This document shows, one piece after another, positions 7,596 through 15,623 of a stretch of DNA of 35,648 nucleotides (position 1 is its first letter; each line of letters opens with the position of its first letter). The DNA is from Candidatus Zixiibacteriota bacterium (GTDB lineage Bacteria > Zixibacteria > MSB-5A5 > GN15 > FEB-12). The stretch spans positions 67,566 through 103,213 of the forward strand of contig JAWXAN010000060.1 of NCBI GenBank assembly GCA_034439475.1. Direction: 5' to 3'. The notes under the pieces were generated by a model. It had not been told where the DNA came from. It was given only the letters and a program-made list of their open reading frames with translations, and ran no database searches. The position numbers and the translations under genes are program-made.

Positions 7596-8030
7596 CTACA
7601 GGTTTGCCTTGTCTGCCAAATCACCGATGACAGGCAAGCGATGGTTTTTTCCCTGAAGGGCGAAGTAAATCCCCGCAGCGGCTAAGCCCAGCGCGGCGAC
7701 CAGTAGTCCCCTAAACACAAAGTCAGCGATACGGTCAATAGAGAAAAGGATGGCAAGCATTTCTATGAAGAAGAGAACGACACCCTGACGGGCATGAAAA
7801 TAGACCTGTTTGTTTTGCCGCATATTCATAAGAGGTATAAAACAGAGAAATGGCACATAGGCCATAATCGCGGCTACACGGGTCTCTTCATTGAGAAATT
7901 TCGCCTCTGCTTTTTCGGAGACAGAAACATTGATAACCACATCGTCCGCGGTTGTAGTGGTCGACGCATCGACGCCTGGCTCCACTGTCGGGTTATGAAA
8001 AAATGACTCGTTTGGATTCTGTTCTTCCAT
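7596..8030 (-). CDS. Small membrane protein, DUF4870-like
   Basis: A 144-residue protein. The first 45 residues are polar and Thr/Val-rich. Then come ETRVAAIMAYVPFLCFIPLM and QVYFHARQGVVLFFIEMLAILF, a pattern matching the DUF4870/Tic20-like group (a short loop with YFHARQG between helices), and two further hydrophobic segments at about 100-125. Three or four helices are likely. GAGG lies 5 bases before the ATG. A CCGCGT/ACGCGG hairpin without T-run sits in the 45 bases between GH57 and this gene. The function of the family is unknown. Confidence 0.75.
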   Translation of the reverse strand: MEEQNPNESFFHNPTVEPGVDASTTTTADDVVINVSVSEKAEAKFLNEETRVAAIMAYVPFLCFIPLMNMRQNKQVYFHARQGVVLFFIEMLAILFSIDRIADFVFRGLLVAALGLAAAGIYFALQGKNHRLPVIGDLADKANL

Positions 8031-8075
8031 CGGGACCTCGATTTCCCCGCGTCATCATGAAACGCGGCATTTTGC

Positions 8076-10205
8076 TTAGAACGGCCAGAACAGTTCCTTG
8101 TCGGGCTCTGGCAATGTCACCGCAATCATTTCCTGTTCGGGCCAACTCTCTAATTTCTTCTCACCATCATAGAACGTAATTGACAATTCCGCAAGTCCAA
8201 ACCCATCGGGTTGAACGAGATTGCGTCGGATAGCGATTTCTATATTTTCATCAAAAGCGTAACGGGTATCTGCATTGTCGGATTGATCCGCCGGCCCGGA
8301 CGCATTCTTCAGTTGAAAATTCTCCGAGAAGCCGGATTGAAAACCAACCACCAAACGCGGCGCGGCAAGCGCATTGAGGACTTTCTTCACGGTCAGGTCG
8401 ACCCGCAGGTAAAAATAATCCCGGTCAAATCCAAAATATATTGTCGAGGCCAGTCTATCCACGCGGTGCATTGTTCCGCCAGCTTTAAGACAGTCAAAAA
8501 TCCCTGCGCCGCTCCATTCATAATAATATGATATACGACCGTCTATTTTGGGAGAGATGGTTCCTTCGGGAGCGATAAGAGTCGACGCCCGCAAACCGAG
8601 CGATATCGGCTTGAATAATGCCTCGGGTATATTGAGGCCGATTAGCGAATATACAGCCATAAGCTGTTTTCTGAAGATGATATCAAATTGCTGGTTATGG
8701 AACCCTTGGTGATCGTCGCCGTACCACCAACACCAATCCGAGCCCTCAGCGATATATATCTGAGTCCATGCGGCCTGCAATATAGTTTTATCGAACCGTG
8801 GATTTGCTGTAGAGAAGGCGCTCAAGGCATCGCGGGCATCGGTTAACAAATCCCATGCGGCATTATCTTCGGCATGGCCGATCCATATCCGGAAGTTATG
8901 ATTTATCCATGAGCCGGCGAAAACCGAAGGCAATTCTTCGGAGGTCAGGGTTTGGGCCGCCTCGGTCATTGTCACCATTCTAATCTCGCTGTCACTGCTC
9001 AGTCTTTGGTAAAGCAAAGTCAAAAATTCATGGGCATCATCGGGGAAGTATTCCCATGCGTTCTCTCCGTCAAGAATGACAGGAACAACGGTCGAGTTTA
9101 AATTGTCGCGGCATCGCTCACGAATCTGTTTGAGATGGCCGATGAAATCAGAAACAGCGCGTTCGGCTGGCCATCCGGAATAGACAAAGCCGATTCTATC
9201 CGAGAGAACATGGTCGCGAAAAAATAACTTGAGCCCTTTGAATTGATACATTGAATACAGGGCATTTCGCGGGCGTTCTTTCCCTGATTTTCTCAGTGAA
9301 TGGTAGAGAATTTCTTCATCGCTTGCCGCCCATGCGATCTTCTGCTGTGCAATCAAGGCCAAGGCATTTTCCGAGACTGAACCTTCGGATGGCCACATCC
9401 CAGTGAGCGGTCTACCAAAAAGGGCCTGAAATCGCTCCCCTGACATTCGAATTTGTGCAAGCGCGTCCTCAGGATGAATAAAACGCTGTTTGGGGAGTGA
9501 TATATCGGGAATGGCCTCCCTGGCGGAATCGGTGTCGCACAGGAGCGGAAGTATCGGGTGATAGTACGGTGTGAATGAGATATCGATTCGATTTTCCAAG
9601 TAGAGTGATTTATAGGTCGGAACTATTTGGGCCATCAGCGAAAACTGCCAGTCAAGAAATTTGCGCTTCTCCTCTTCTGTAAAATGCCTCCCCTTGCTGA
9701 GCAGTGACTTTATGGGATCCTGGTTCCGAAAAAGAGGGTCAACCCAACAGAGGTTGGACCAGACTTGGATGTCCCGAATTTCAGAAGAGGAAAACAAGGC
9801 TGCAAGACTTTCCCCCCCACCGTTGGAGCTGCTCGCTTTTTCAAAGAGTTCATGATACCTACTGTGCGGAGCGATCATATGAGTTGGATTAGCCGAGAAA
9901 AAACTCTGAAGGATTTCCCGCTTGTCAAATATGCTGAGTGATTCGGCGTCAAGTCGGCTCAGGTCCAGATGCCGGTCCGTTCCGCCATTTGCGTACAGTT
10001 CAAGCTGATCGATGAGCGATGGGACGAGGTTAAATGTTACTTTGACATTTTCATGCGCGGTTGCAAGAAGCGGCATATCAAGATAATCCTTGAGCGCATG
10101 GAGACGCACCCAAGGCATGAGGAGCCTCTTAGAGGCCGGCTCCTGATAATTAGGCTGGTGCATGTGCCAGAGGATGGCAACATTCAGAGCGGAATTATTT
10201 GGCAA
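8076..10205 (-). CDS. Glycoside hydrolase family 57 protein (alpha-amylase/glucanotransferase type)
   Basis: A 709-residue GH57 enzyme. This family cleaves or transfers alpha-glucans such as starch and glycogen by a retaining mechanism. The first conserved region is WHMHQPNYQEP (13-23). GMWPSEGSVSE (269-279) matches the nucleophile region, with Glu274 the likely nucleophile. LDGENAWEYF (378-387) matches the region with the acid/base Asp, probably Asp379. WINHNFRIWIG and a Trp-rich SDWCWWYGDDH stretch follow. The last ~170 residues are a beta-rich domain. There is no signal peptide, so it should be cytoplasmic. The start is TTG with AAGGA 6 bases upstream, 10 bases after the TPR gene stop. Exact specificity cannot be read. 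Confidence 0.92.
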   Translation of the reverse strand: MPNNSALNVAILWHMHQPNYQEPASKRLLMPWVRLHALKDYLDMPLLATAHENVKVTFNLVPSLIDQLELYANGGTDRHLDLSRLDAESLSIFDKREILQSFFSANPTHMIAPHSRYHELFEKASSSNGGGESLAALFSSSEIRDIQVWSNLCWVDPLFRNQDPIKSLLSKGRHFTEEEKRKFLDWQFSLMAQIVPTYKSLYLENRIDISFTPYYHPILPLLCDTDSAREAIPDISLPKQRFIHPEDALAQIRMSGERFQALFGRPLTGMWPSEGSVSENALALIAQQKIAWAASDEEILYHSLRKSGKERPRNALYSMYQFKGLKLFFRDHVLSDRIGFVYSGWPAERAVSDFIGHLKQIRERCRDNLNSTVVPVILDGENAWEYFPDDAHEFLTLLYQRLSSDSEIRMVTMTEAAQTLTSEELPSVFAGSWINHNFRIWIGHAEDNAAWDLLTDARDALSAFSTANPRFDKTILQAAWTQIYIAEGSDWCWWYGDDHQGFHNQQFDIIFRKQLMAVYSLIGLNIPEALFKPISLGLRASTLIAPEGTISPKIDGRISYYYEWSGAGIFDCLKAGGTMHRVDRLASTIYFGFDRDYFYLRVDLTVKKVLNALAAPRLVVGFQSGFSENFQLKNASGPADQSDNADTRYAFDENIEIAIRRNLVQPDGFGLAELSITFYDGEKKLESWPEQEMIAVTLPEPDKELFWPF

Positions 10206-10214
10206 GCGGGTTCC

Positions 10215-10901
10215 TTAGGATCCCGATTTAGCAGCGCCCTTTTCGGCAAACATTCTTACAGCTTTGACGAGAGCGGGAGCGCTGGGATACTTGGATTCGA
10301 GACTATCGATTGCCATTTGGGCGTTTGTAGTGTTACCGGCTTCAAGAAATGTGCGCACCGCAGAGAGGTAGTAATCGGGCTCAAGCGGGCCATCGGGGTA
10401 CTCCTTCACTGCCTCCAAATATTTGGCGCCGGCTTCGGCAACCTGACCTTGGTTCTCCATAATCGCAGCAAGGCCCGCAAGTGCAGCGGCCCGATTAAGC
10501 TTGTTATTTTTATACTTGGAAAGATACTGCTCAAAGAAACGCGTGGCTTCCGGATAAACACGGGACTCGAAATTAATCGTGGCAAGCAGGTAGGTCGCTT
10601 GCTCAGCCGCGGGATGGTCGGGATATTGATCCGTAATTTGTGTCAGGGAGAGCACGGCAATCTGACGGTTGCCGCTTTGATAATCGATGACTGCCTGTGA
10701 AAGTTTTGTCGATGCTTCCTGCGAGGCATTCGAACGGCTATTCATATAAAATATCAATCCCGCGATAAGAATCGCCGCTGCTACCACACCGATAACTATA
10801 TATTGCCAGTTCGCTTCTGCCCGCTGGCGAGAGGTAAGCATAAAAGTGGCGAATTTATCTTCTTTAATTTCACGACGTGAAAGTTTGACTTTTCCCTGCA
10901 T
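10215..10901 (-). CDS. Membrane-anchored TPR protein
   Basis: A 228-residue protein with a charged cytoplasmic N-terminus (about 1-32), one transmembrane helix at about 33-52 (YIVIGVVAAAILIAGLIFYM) and a helical repeat domain of TPR type (about 65-215, with DYQSGNRQIAVLSLTQITDQYP and LATINFESRVYPEATRFFEQYL as typical units). The architecture resembles YfgM and related periplasmic TPR proteins that assist the Sec translocon or envelope proteins. It is the first gene of the operon with GH57, the DUF4870-like protein and the M48 protease. A promoter lies upstream at 10946-10972. Confidence 0.85.
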   Translation of the reverse strand: MQGKVKLSRREIKEDKFATFMLTSRQRAEANWQYIVIGVVAAAILIAGLIFYMNSRSNASQEASTKLSQAVIDYQSGNRQIAVLSLTQITDQYPDHPAAEQATYLLATINFESRVYPEATRFFEQYLSKYKNNKLNRAAALAGLAAIMENQGQVAEAGAKYLEAVKEYPDGPLEPDYYLSAVRTFLEAGNTTNAQMAIDSLESKYPSAPALVKAVRMFAEKGAAKSGS

Positions 10902-10945
10902 TAGAAATAACTCCCGAAAAAGGTACTGTGAATGGTTTGGCAGTG

Positions 10946-10972
10946 ATTATACGTCCAGCCTGCCGACTTCAA
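10946..10972 (-). promoter_or_regulatory. Sigma70-type promoter of the TPR-GH57-M48 operon
   Basis: A perfect -10 box TATAAT (10951-10946) is preceded by TTGAAG (10972-10967) at a 15-base spacing, slightly shorter than ideal. Transcription would start near 10939, about 38 bases before the TPR start codon. It sits immediately after the terminator of the previous gene, which supports it. Confidence 0.5.
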
Positions 10973-10974
10973 TT

Positions 10975-11016
10975 AAAAAAGGATGGAACATATCTAAATC
11001 CCCGTTCTATCCTTTT
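10975..11016 (-). terminator. Rho-independent terminator after the FadL-type gene
   Basis: In the minus-strand transcript, AAAAGGATAGAAC pairs with GTTCCATCCTTTTT over about 12 bp with one A-C mismatch, and the right arm ends in six T. The 14-base loop is long, but the position 60 bases past the FadL-type stop is right. Confidence 0.6.
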
Positions 11017-11074
11017 GTGGTCTTATGATCTATATACGTAACGGCCTTCGCTGAAGCATTGCTCAATTAAACTA

Positions 11075-12583
11075 CTAAAAGTAGCCAGTAAACGTAATAT
11101 TAAATCTGTTGTCACTCACCTTTGACGTCGGATTTTCCACGATCACTAGCCTAACGGCCTGAGGGTCGGGTGAGGTAATAATAGCAAGTGGGAGCACATA
11201 ATCTCTCTCATAAGAGGTATGGGAATAGGAAAAGTCGAGGTGAATCTGGCTGAACCGAACACCAGTGCCAAGAGAAAATGTTGTGCTCTTTGGAGTTGTC
11301 GCGTTTACCCCGGTAATGAAACCTGTGGTGTCGACAATATAGGTGACATCGGCGGTTGGAAGACTCTCAAATCGAATACCGGCCCGCAAGGGAATAACCA
11401 AGCTTGAGGAAAGAGAGTCCTTCATATTCCACAGATACTCTGTTCCCAATCTGAATGATGGGGCGCTGCGATATTTAAGGTGGGCCAGCGTCGGGTCGTT
11501 ACCCGGAACAAGAGTTGAATAAACCTCGGTGTCAGCTCCAGATGAAACTATGAAGGATGTTCTATTCTTTATTTCCGTCGAGGTAAAGTTGCGATACTCA
11601 ACATCTCCGGCAACCAACCAACGATAATTAATCTTATAACCAATGCCTGCCGCCAGGAACAAAGGCATACTGATCTTAGTCACATTATTATCAGAAAGAA
11701 TCGGCAGGGGGTTTGCCCGATCAGGAAGACCATTCGTAAAAGAAGTGAAGTCGAAGCGCAAATCCCTGCTCAATCCAAGGGCGAAAGGAGTACGGACTGT
11801 TAGTCCGACAGAGAACCTGCTCTGAGTCCATTTCAGGCCAAGAGTCAAATTCATGCCGGAATAACGGGTCGTATCCAACACACTTTCGTTGGCGGCCACA
11901 TCTGCTAACTGACCTGGTTTGTCCAGGGGCTCGAAATCATCAAGACTATATCTGGTAACCTGTGAGTTAATTGATTTTCCCAAATAGACGTTGGTCGCTA
12001 TGCCAAGCGCGAGTTGGTTATAGATACGTGTGCCAAAACCTACGCTGAAGACATCGACACCTGTCTCATATTCCGCAGAATATTTGGCACTGTACAGGCT
12101 CGTTTCATTTAAACCATCAAAGGGGTTCGCATCAAATTGTATCTCCAGAAGATTGCCCTCGTTGCGATATTCATCGAAACTGCGGTAGAAGTTACCCGAG
12201 AAAACAACGTGATGTCCCTTGATTCGAACCGGAGCCAGGAATGTAAGCATCGATATGGAGTTCAACGAGGCAGTCTGATTGGCAGTAGTCTTCAAGTTCA
12301 CAAATTCCCCCCGTGGTCGAAACGACCCGAAAGAAATACCAAACATGGGAATCTGCTGAACGTATAATCCCGCAGGATTCCAGCTCACAGCAGTGATGTC
12401 GTCAGAAACACCTATATACGCATTGCCCATACCCATTGCTCTTGCCCCTGAGCCGGCAAAACCATAGGTAACGGGCAGACTCGGCAAGGGAACTATAAAC
12501 TGAGTGCCCTGTTGTGAATGCCCGCTTGAGGCAATACAAAAGCAGGAGAACGCAAAACCGATAAATTTAACCCAACGTTTCAT
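11075..12583 (-). CDS. OmpP1/FadL-type outer-membrane protein
   Basis: A 502-residue outer-membrane barrel. A signal peptide covers residues 1-23 (cleavage after SGHS-Q). The mature N-terminus has GARAMGMGNAYIGVSDDITAVSWNPAGL, the FadL/UPF0164 hallmark also seen in the PorV-like protein at 4213-5154. The remainder is amphipathic beta strands, such as SVGFGTRIYNQLALGIATNVYL and LRAGIRFESLP, ending in RFNITFTGYF with a terminal Phe typical of barrels. FadL relatives carry long-chain fatty acids and other hydrophobic compounds across the outer membrane; the substrate is not deducible. GGGAG lies 8 bases before the ATG. It appears to be a single-gene unit with its own terminator. Confidence 0.87.
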   Translation of the reverse strand: MKRWVKFIGFAFSCFCIASSGHSQQGTQFIVPLPSLPVTYGFAGSGARAMGMGNAYIGVSDDITAVSWNPAGLYVQQIPMFGISFGSFRPRGEFVNLKTTANQTASLNSISMLTFLAPVRIKGHHVVFSGNFYRSFDEYRNEGNLLEIQFDANPFDGLNETSLYSAKYSAEYETGVDVFSVGFGTRIYNQLALGIATNVYLGKSINSQVTRYSLDDFEPLDKPGQLADVAANESVLDTTRYSGMNLTLGLKWTQSRFSVGLTVRTPFALGLSRDLRFDFTSFTNGLPDRANPLPILSDNNVTKISMPLFLAAGIGYKINYRWLVAGDVEYRNFTSTEIKNRTSFIVSSGADTEVYSTLVPGNDPTLAHLKYRSAPSFRLGTEYLWNMKDSLSSSLVIPLRAGIRFESLPTADVTYIVDTTGFITGVNATTPKSTTFSLGTGVRFSQIHLDFSYSHTSYERDYVLPLAIITSPDPQAVRLVIVENPTSKVSDNRFNITFTGYF

Positions 12584-12775
12584 TCCAAACTCTCCCTATT
12601 GAAAATAAATCAATGTTCAGCCTATCATCGTAGAGACGCACAAGCCGTCTAAAACGACTAAAGAATATATGACTCAAAGACCGGCATTGTCAATCGATTT
12701 CGACCATCAATTTGATAAAATGGGGCTTTGGGGAAGGTCTCTCCTGTTTCTCCAGAGGGATAGACGAATTCGCCC

Positions 12776-12800
12776 AAAAACTCCACAGTCTCTGGTGGAG
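12776..12800 (-). terminator. Rho-independent terminator after tRNA-Arg
   Basis: The minus strand reads CTCCAC-CAGAGACT-GTGGAG followed by TTTTTGG: a 6-bp stem, 8-base loop and T-run. It lies 13 bases beyond the tRNA-Arg 3' end and would end the transcript from apt/tRNA-Arg. Confidence 0.65.
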
Positions 12801-12812
12801 ATCTGGTCAAAA

Positions 12813-12886
12813 TACCCCCGGCAGGAATCGAACCTGCGACCGCCAGTTTAGGAAACTGTCGCTCTATCCGACTGAGCTACGGGGGC
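12813..12886 (-). tRNA. tRNA-Arg (anticodon CCU)
   Basis: A full cloverleaf on the minus strand. The acceptor GCCCCCG pairs with CGGGGGT (first pair G-U). The D arm is GCTC...GAGC, the anticodon loop TTCCTAA gives CCU, and the T arm is CGCAGGTTCGATTCCTGCC. The first anticodon-stem pair is a mismatch. The discriminator base is A, and the CCA end is not encoded (the sequence continues TTTTG). It reads AGG codons. Confidence 0.93.
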
Positions 12887-12945
12887 CTTTGGCCTTCAAT
12901 CAGGCAGTATCGAAATAATCAAACTCGGAGTCGAGCCGAATTTTG

Positions 12946-13470
12946 CTATTCTGAATCAAAAGAGACGAGGTAATTGATACGGTAGGCCGACAGCTTCTTG
13001 TCAAACGGAAAAAAAGTCAGCGCAACGAGACTCGAAATACCAGTAACCTCTCCCCCAAGTCGTTCTACGAGCATTGCTGTCGCAGAGAGGGTACCGCCAG
13101 TCGCTATCAGGTCGTCGACAATCACGACCCTGTCCCCCTTCTTGATAGAATCTTCGTGCATCTGAAGTTTGTCGGTTCCATACTCAAGCTCATATTCCTG
13201 GGTAATGGTCTTGTAGGGGAGTTTTCCGAACTTCCGGGCCATCACAAAGCCAACATTCAGACGGTCAGCCAGAGCGGCACCAAGAATAAATCCTCGTGAC
13301 TCTATCCCCACAATTTTAGAGGGCTTGCACGAAGAGACAAATCGCTCCATCCCATCAAGGGCGGCAGTGAAGGCCTGTGGATTCTGAAATAGGGTTGTTA
13401 CATCATAGAAATTAATCCCCGGCTTTGGAAAATCAGGGACACTACGAATAAACTTTCTCAGATCATCCAT
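12946..13470 (-). CDS. apt: Adenine phosphoribosyltransferase
   Basis: A 174-residue cytoplasmic enzyme that salvages adenine: adenine plus PRPP gives AMP and pyrophosphate. Diagnostic features are the N-terminal [15 protein letters not shown] (11-25), [14 protein letters not shown] (55-67), the [11 protein letters not shown] flexible loop (78-88), and the PRPP-binding motif [13 protein letters not shown] (115-127). The length is typical for the family (about 170-180). It starts 3 bases after the acylphosphatase stop, so the two are in one operon, and tRNA-Arg lies 60 bases downstream. Confidence 0.96.
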   Translation of the reverse strand: MDDLRKFIRSVPDFPKPGINFYDVTTLFQNPQAFTAALDGMERFVSSCKPSKIVGIESRGFILGAALADRLNVGFVMARKFGKLPYKTITQEYELEYGTDKLQMHEDSIKKGDRVVIVDDLIATGGTLSATAMLVERLGGEVTGISSLVALTFFPFDKKLSAYRINYLVSFDSE

Positions 13471-13473
13471 TCA

Positions 13474-13758
13474 TTATCTCACTATTTCAAATGTGGTGTA
13501 ATTCATTGAACGGGGAAGCCACTCAACTGTGAGTGAACGGACATAGCCCGACATGGCGCCAGTCTTCAGGGAATCGATAAAGCCGTCCAGATCGGTCTTT
13601 GTTCCTTCGGCGTCCAGAGAGACCGTTCCATCCGGTTCATTTTTGATCCAACCGGTAATGGCGCCTTGCTTCGCCAGTTGAAGCGCGAAATAGCGAAATC
13701 CGACTCCTTGGACCCTGCCGGCTACCTTAATTTTGCCCCGGGCTCTGGTTTCGGTCAA
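13474..13758 (-). CDS. acyP: Acylphosphatase
   Basis: A 94-residue acylphosphatase, which hydrolyses acyl phosphates such as acetyl or carbamoyl phosphate. The signature is GRVQGVGFRYF (14-24), with catalytic Arg22, and GWIKNEPDGTV (36-46), with catalytic Asn40. The length is normal. It is linked to apt by a 3-base gap. The ATG near 13758 gives a slightly extended, basic N-terminus (MTETRARGKIK). Confidence 0.95.
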   Translation of the reverse strand: MTETRARGKIKVAGRVQGVGFRYFALQLAKQGAITGWIKNEPDGTVSLDAEGTKTDLDGFIDSLKTGAMSGYVRSLTVEWLPRSMNYTTFEIVR

Positions 13759-13851
13759 TCTATCTCATCCTCTTTGGCTTTTCGAAGTCTCGTTTTGACA
13801 GGAGTTTCAAAAGCAAGCCACGCCACCTCTTTAGCGTGCAAGCTGAAATTA

Positions 13852-13924
13852 TCGGGGCGACTGGATTTGAACCAGCGACCTCTTAGTCCCGAACCAAGCG
13901 CGCTACCAACTGCGCCACGCCCCG
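13852..13924 (-). tRNA. tRNA-Pro (anticodon CGG)
   Basis: The cloverleaf is on the minus strand: acceptor CGGGGCG/CGCCCCG, D arm GGCGC...GCGC, anticodon stem CTTGG/CTAAG with loop TTCGGGA giving CGG, and T arm CGCTGGTTCAAATCCAGTC. The discriminator is A; CCA is not encoded (TAATTT follows). It reads CCG codons. A strong promoter lies just upstream at 13940-13967. Confidence 0.94.
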
Positions 13925-13939
13925 AAATAACAGGCTTTT

Positions 13940-13967
13940 AAAATAGTCCATCATCGTTTAATGTCAA
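13940..13967 (-). promoter_or_regulatory. Sigma70 promoter of tRNA-Pro(CGG)
   Basis: A consensus -35 TTGACA (13967-13962), 16-base spacer and -10 TATTTT (13945-13940), 15 bases before the mature tRNA 5' end. The placement and consensus fit a tRNA promoter well. Confidence 0.75.
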
Positions 13968-14049
13968 TAGATTATAATTGGTGTGATTTCAGCAAGAAAT
14001 AGAGTCACGACACTTAATCTGGTCGGCTTGTTCTTGGTGTCAGGACGGG

Positions 14050-14835
14050 CTATTTTTTTGTTCTTTTGGACAACGGTTTTGATTCGGAGAAGTCTTTGAG
14101 CCTTTCAAGGGTCTCACGATCTGTAAAATCGAGCTTTACTGGCGTGACTGAGACTTTACGGTTTTGGGTCGCGCTAAAATCAGAACCCTTGCTTGCCTTC
14201 CATTTTGGCTTTCCGGCGACCCAGTAATAGGGACGACCGCGTGGATCTGTTTTATTAATAACTATATCGCGATAGTGCCGAATGCCCTGTTTGGTAAATT
14301 CATAATCGCGATACGCTTTTCCATTGTCAGGCGGGAAATTGATATTCAAAAAGACATTAGGGGGAAGATCGAAGTCGTCGAGCTTGTTCGAAAATTTGAC
14401 CACAAATTTTGCGGCGCGAGACATGGGCATCGCAACTTCATAATCAACCATGGAAATCGCCAGAGCGGGGACTTTCAAAATAGCTCCCTCGATCGCCGCT
14501 GCAACGGTTCCAGAATATGTGACATCGTCTCCCATATTCCCGCCATGATTTATTCCCGAAACAATGAGATCGGGCTTCCGTTTTTTGAAAAGTACATGCA
14601 TCGCCAACATCACACAATCAGTAGGTGTGCCGTCGACCACAAACCGCCTCGTATCAAGAGGCCTCATACGAAGGGGACGGTGCAACGTCAGCGAATGCGA
14701 ACTGGCTGATTGCTCCTGATCAGGGGCGACCATAAATACTTCGTCCTTCTTGGAGAACTCCTTGAAAAGGGCGTTTATGCCATCTGAGAAATAGCCGTCA
14801 TCGTTGGTAATGAGAATAAGACGTTTAGCAGACAT
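14050..14835 (-). CDS. surE: 5'/3'-nucleotidase SurE
   Basis: A 261-residue survival protein E family phosphatase, which dephosphorylates nucleoside monophosphates using a divalent metal. The family N-terminus MSAKRLILITNDDG places the start at 14835, with NDDG at 11-14 as the metal site. Further hallmarks are APDQEQSASSHSLTLHRPLR, VDGTPTDCV and SGINHGGNMGDDVTYSGTVAAA. A longer in-frame reading to 14913 would overlap the upstream gene and add 26 residues unlike the family. The gene lies 25 bases after the GT2 stop, so it is probably co-transcribed with it. The C-terminus is basic (SKRTKK). Confidence 0.96.
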   Translation of the reverse strand: MSAKRLILITNDDGYFSDGINALFKEFSKKDEVFMVAPDQEQSASSHSLTLHRPLRMRPLDTRRFVVDGTPTDCVMLAMHVLFKKRKPDLIVSGINHGGNMGDDVTYSGTVAAAIEGAILKVPALAISMVDYEVAMPMSRAAKFVVKFSNKLDDFDLPPNVFLNINFPPDNGKAYRDYEFTKQGIRHYRDIVINKTDPRGRPYYWVAGKPKWKASKGSDFSATQNRKVSVTPVKLDFTDRETLERLKDFSESKPLSKRTKK

Positions 14836-14860
14836 TTTAGCGGCGCTCTTTCTTTGACAT

Positions 14861-15562
14861 TTACGCCCAGATACGTTTCCAAATTTGTCGGATAAATCGC
14901 CCTGTGTCAACAAAGGGATTTATATAGGAGCGCGAACCTTCGTAGATTGTCGATACCGGCACCTCAGCGATTCTCGCTCCCACCGCTCCAGCTTTGAAAA
15001 GCATCTCGGATTCAAAATCAAACTTCACCGTCTTTAATTGAATTGCTTTAAACAGGTCAACGGGAATCAGACGGTAGCCGGATTGACTGTCCCGAACTCT
15101 CTGAGTTGAAAATATCGAGATTATCAGAGATGTCAGATTATTTGTCAGCCAGCGTTCTAAGGGCATGATTGCGCGTGATATCTTTCTGGTTCCCAAAATA
15201 ACACGCTCGCCGTTATCGAGCGCAAAAAAACGGATGACTTCTTCGGGAAGATGCTGTAAATCGGCATCGAGCGTCAAGACCGAGCGATAGCAATGTTCGA
15301 TTGCATAATCAAAACCGGCTCTGAGCGCGGCGCCTTTGCCGCGATTTGTTTGGAACGAAATATGTCTAACGTTTAACTCTTTGAGTATCTGGACAGAATC
15401 ATCTGAAGAGCCATCGTTAATAAAAAGAAGGTTGTCATTGCAGACGTACTGTCGCAGACGAGGCACAAGGTCCGGCAGGTATTTGGCCGCGTTGTAGGCT
15501 GGCACAAGGACAAGAATCGATTGGCTCTTCTCAGATGACATATAAGGAATTATACACGACAT
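14861..15562 (-). CDS. Family 2 glycosyltransferase (dolichol-phosphate mannosyltransferase-like)
   Basis: A 233-residue GT-A fold enzyme transferring a sugar from a nucleotide donor, probably to a polyprenyl phosphate or lipid acceptor. The nucleotide-binding start is LVLVPAYNAAKYLPDLV, then NLLFINDGSSDDSV, and the metal motif LTLDADLQHLPEE. SQSGYRLIP resembles the acceptor region of DPM1-like proteins. There is no membrane domain, so it should be peripheral on the cytoplasmic face. Two starts are possible: 15562, or 15541 (MSSEKSQ) which has TATAAT just before it but no clear ribosome site. It is the first gene beyond the tRNA-associated repeat at 15592. Confidence 0.88.
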   Translation of the reverse strand: MSCIIPYMSSEKSQSILVLVPAYNAAKYLPDLVPRLRQYVCNDNLLFINDGSSDDSVQILKELNVRHISFQTNRGKGAALRAGFDYAIEHCYRSVLTLDADLQHLPEEVIRFFALDNGERVILGTRKISRAIMPLERWLTNNLTSLIISIFSTQRVRDSQSGYRLIPVDLFKAIQLKTVKFDFESEMLFKAGAVGARIAEVPVSTIYEGSRSYINPFVDTGRFIRQIWKRIWA

Positions 15563-15591
15563 TCGCCCGCTTCAGATAGTGTGGATAGAGC

Positions 15592-15609
15592 AATAAAAAT
15601 AGTCGGAGC
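15592..15609 (-). repeat. Distal copy of the tRNA-Pro(GGG) 3'-end direct repeat (attachment-site-like)
   Basis: The plus strand reads AATAAAAATAGTCGGAGC and matches 16779-16796 at 17 of 18 positions in the same orientation. In tRNA orientation it is the acceptor end GCTCCGAC followed by TATTTTTATT. No other part of a tRNA precedes it, so it is a tail fragment and not a decayed tRNA copy. It lies 30 bases before the GT2 start. Confidence 0.65.
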
Positions 15610-15623
15610 CGAAAGTAAACATT

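Noticed and set aside
9969-10700. Plus-strand 243-codon open frame
   Set aside because: Antisense to GH57 and the TPR gene, both of which have strong family motifs; no motif in this frame.
13793-13812. TTTTGA-CAGGAGTT-TCAAAA hairpin between acyP and tRNA-Pro(CGG)
   Set aside because: A six-pair AT-rich stem with no T-run on the expected strand; too weak to call a terminator or repeat family.
12813-13924. Attachment-site-like repeats near tRNA-Arg(CCU) and tRNA-Pro(CGG)
   Set aside because: I looked for copies of their 3' ends in the flanking sequence and found none.
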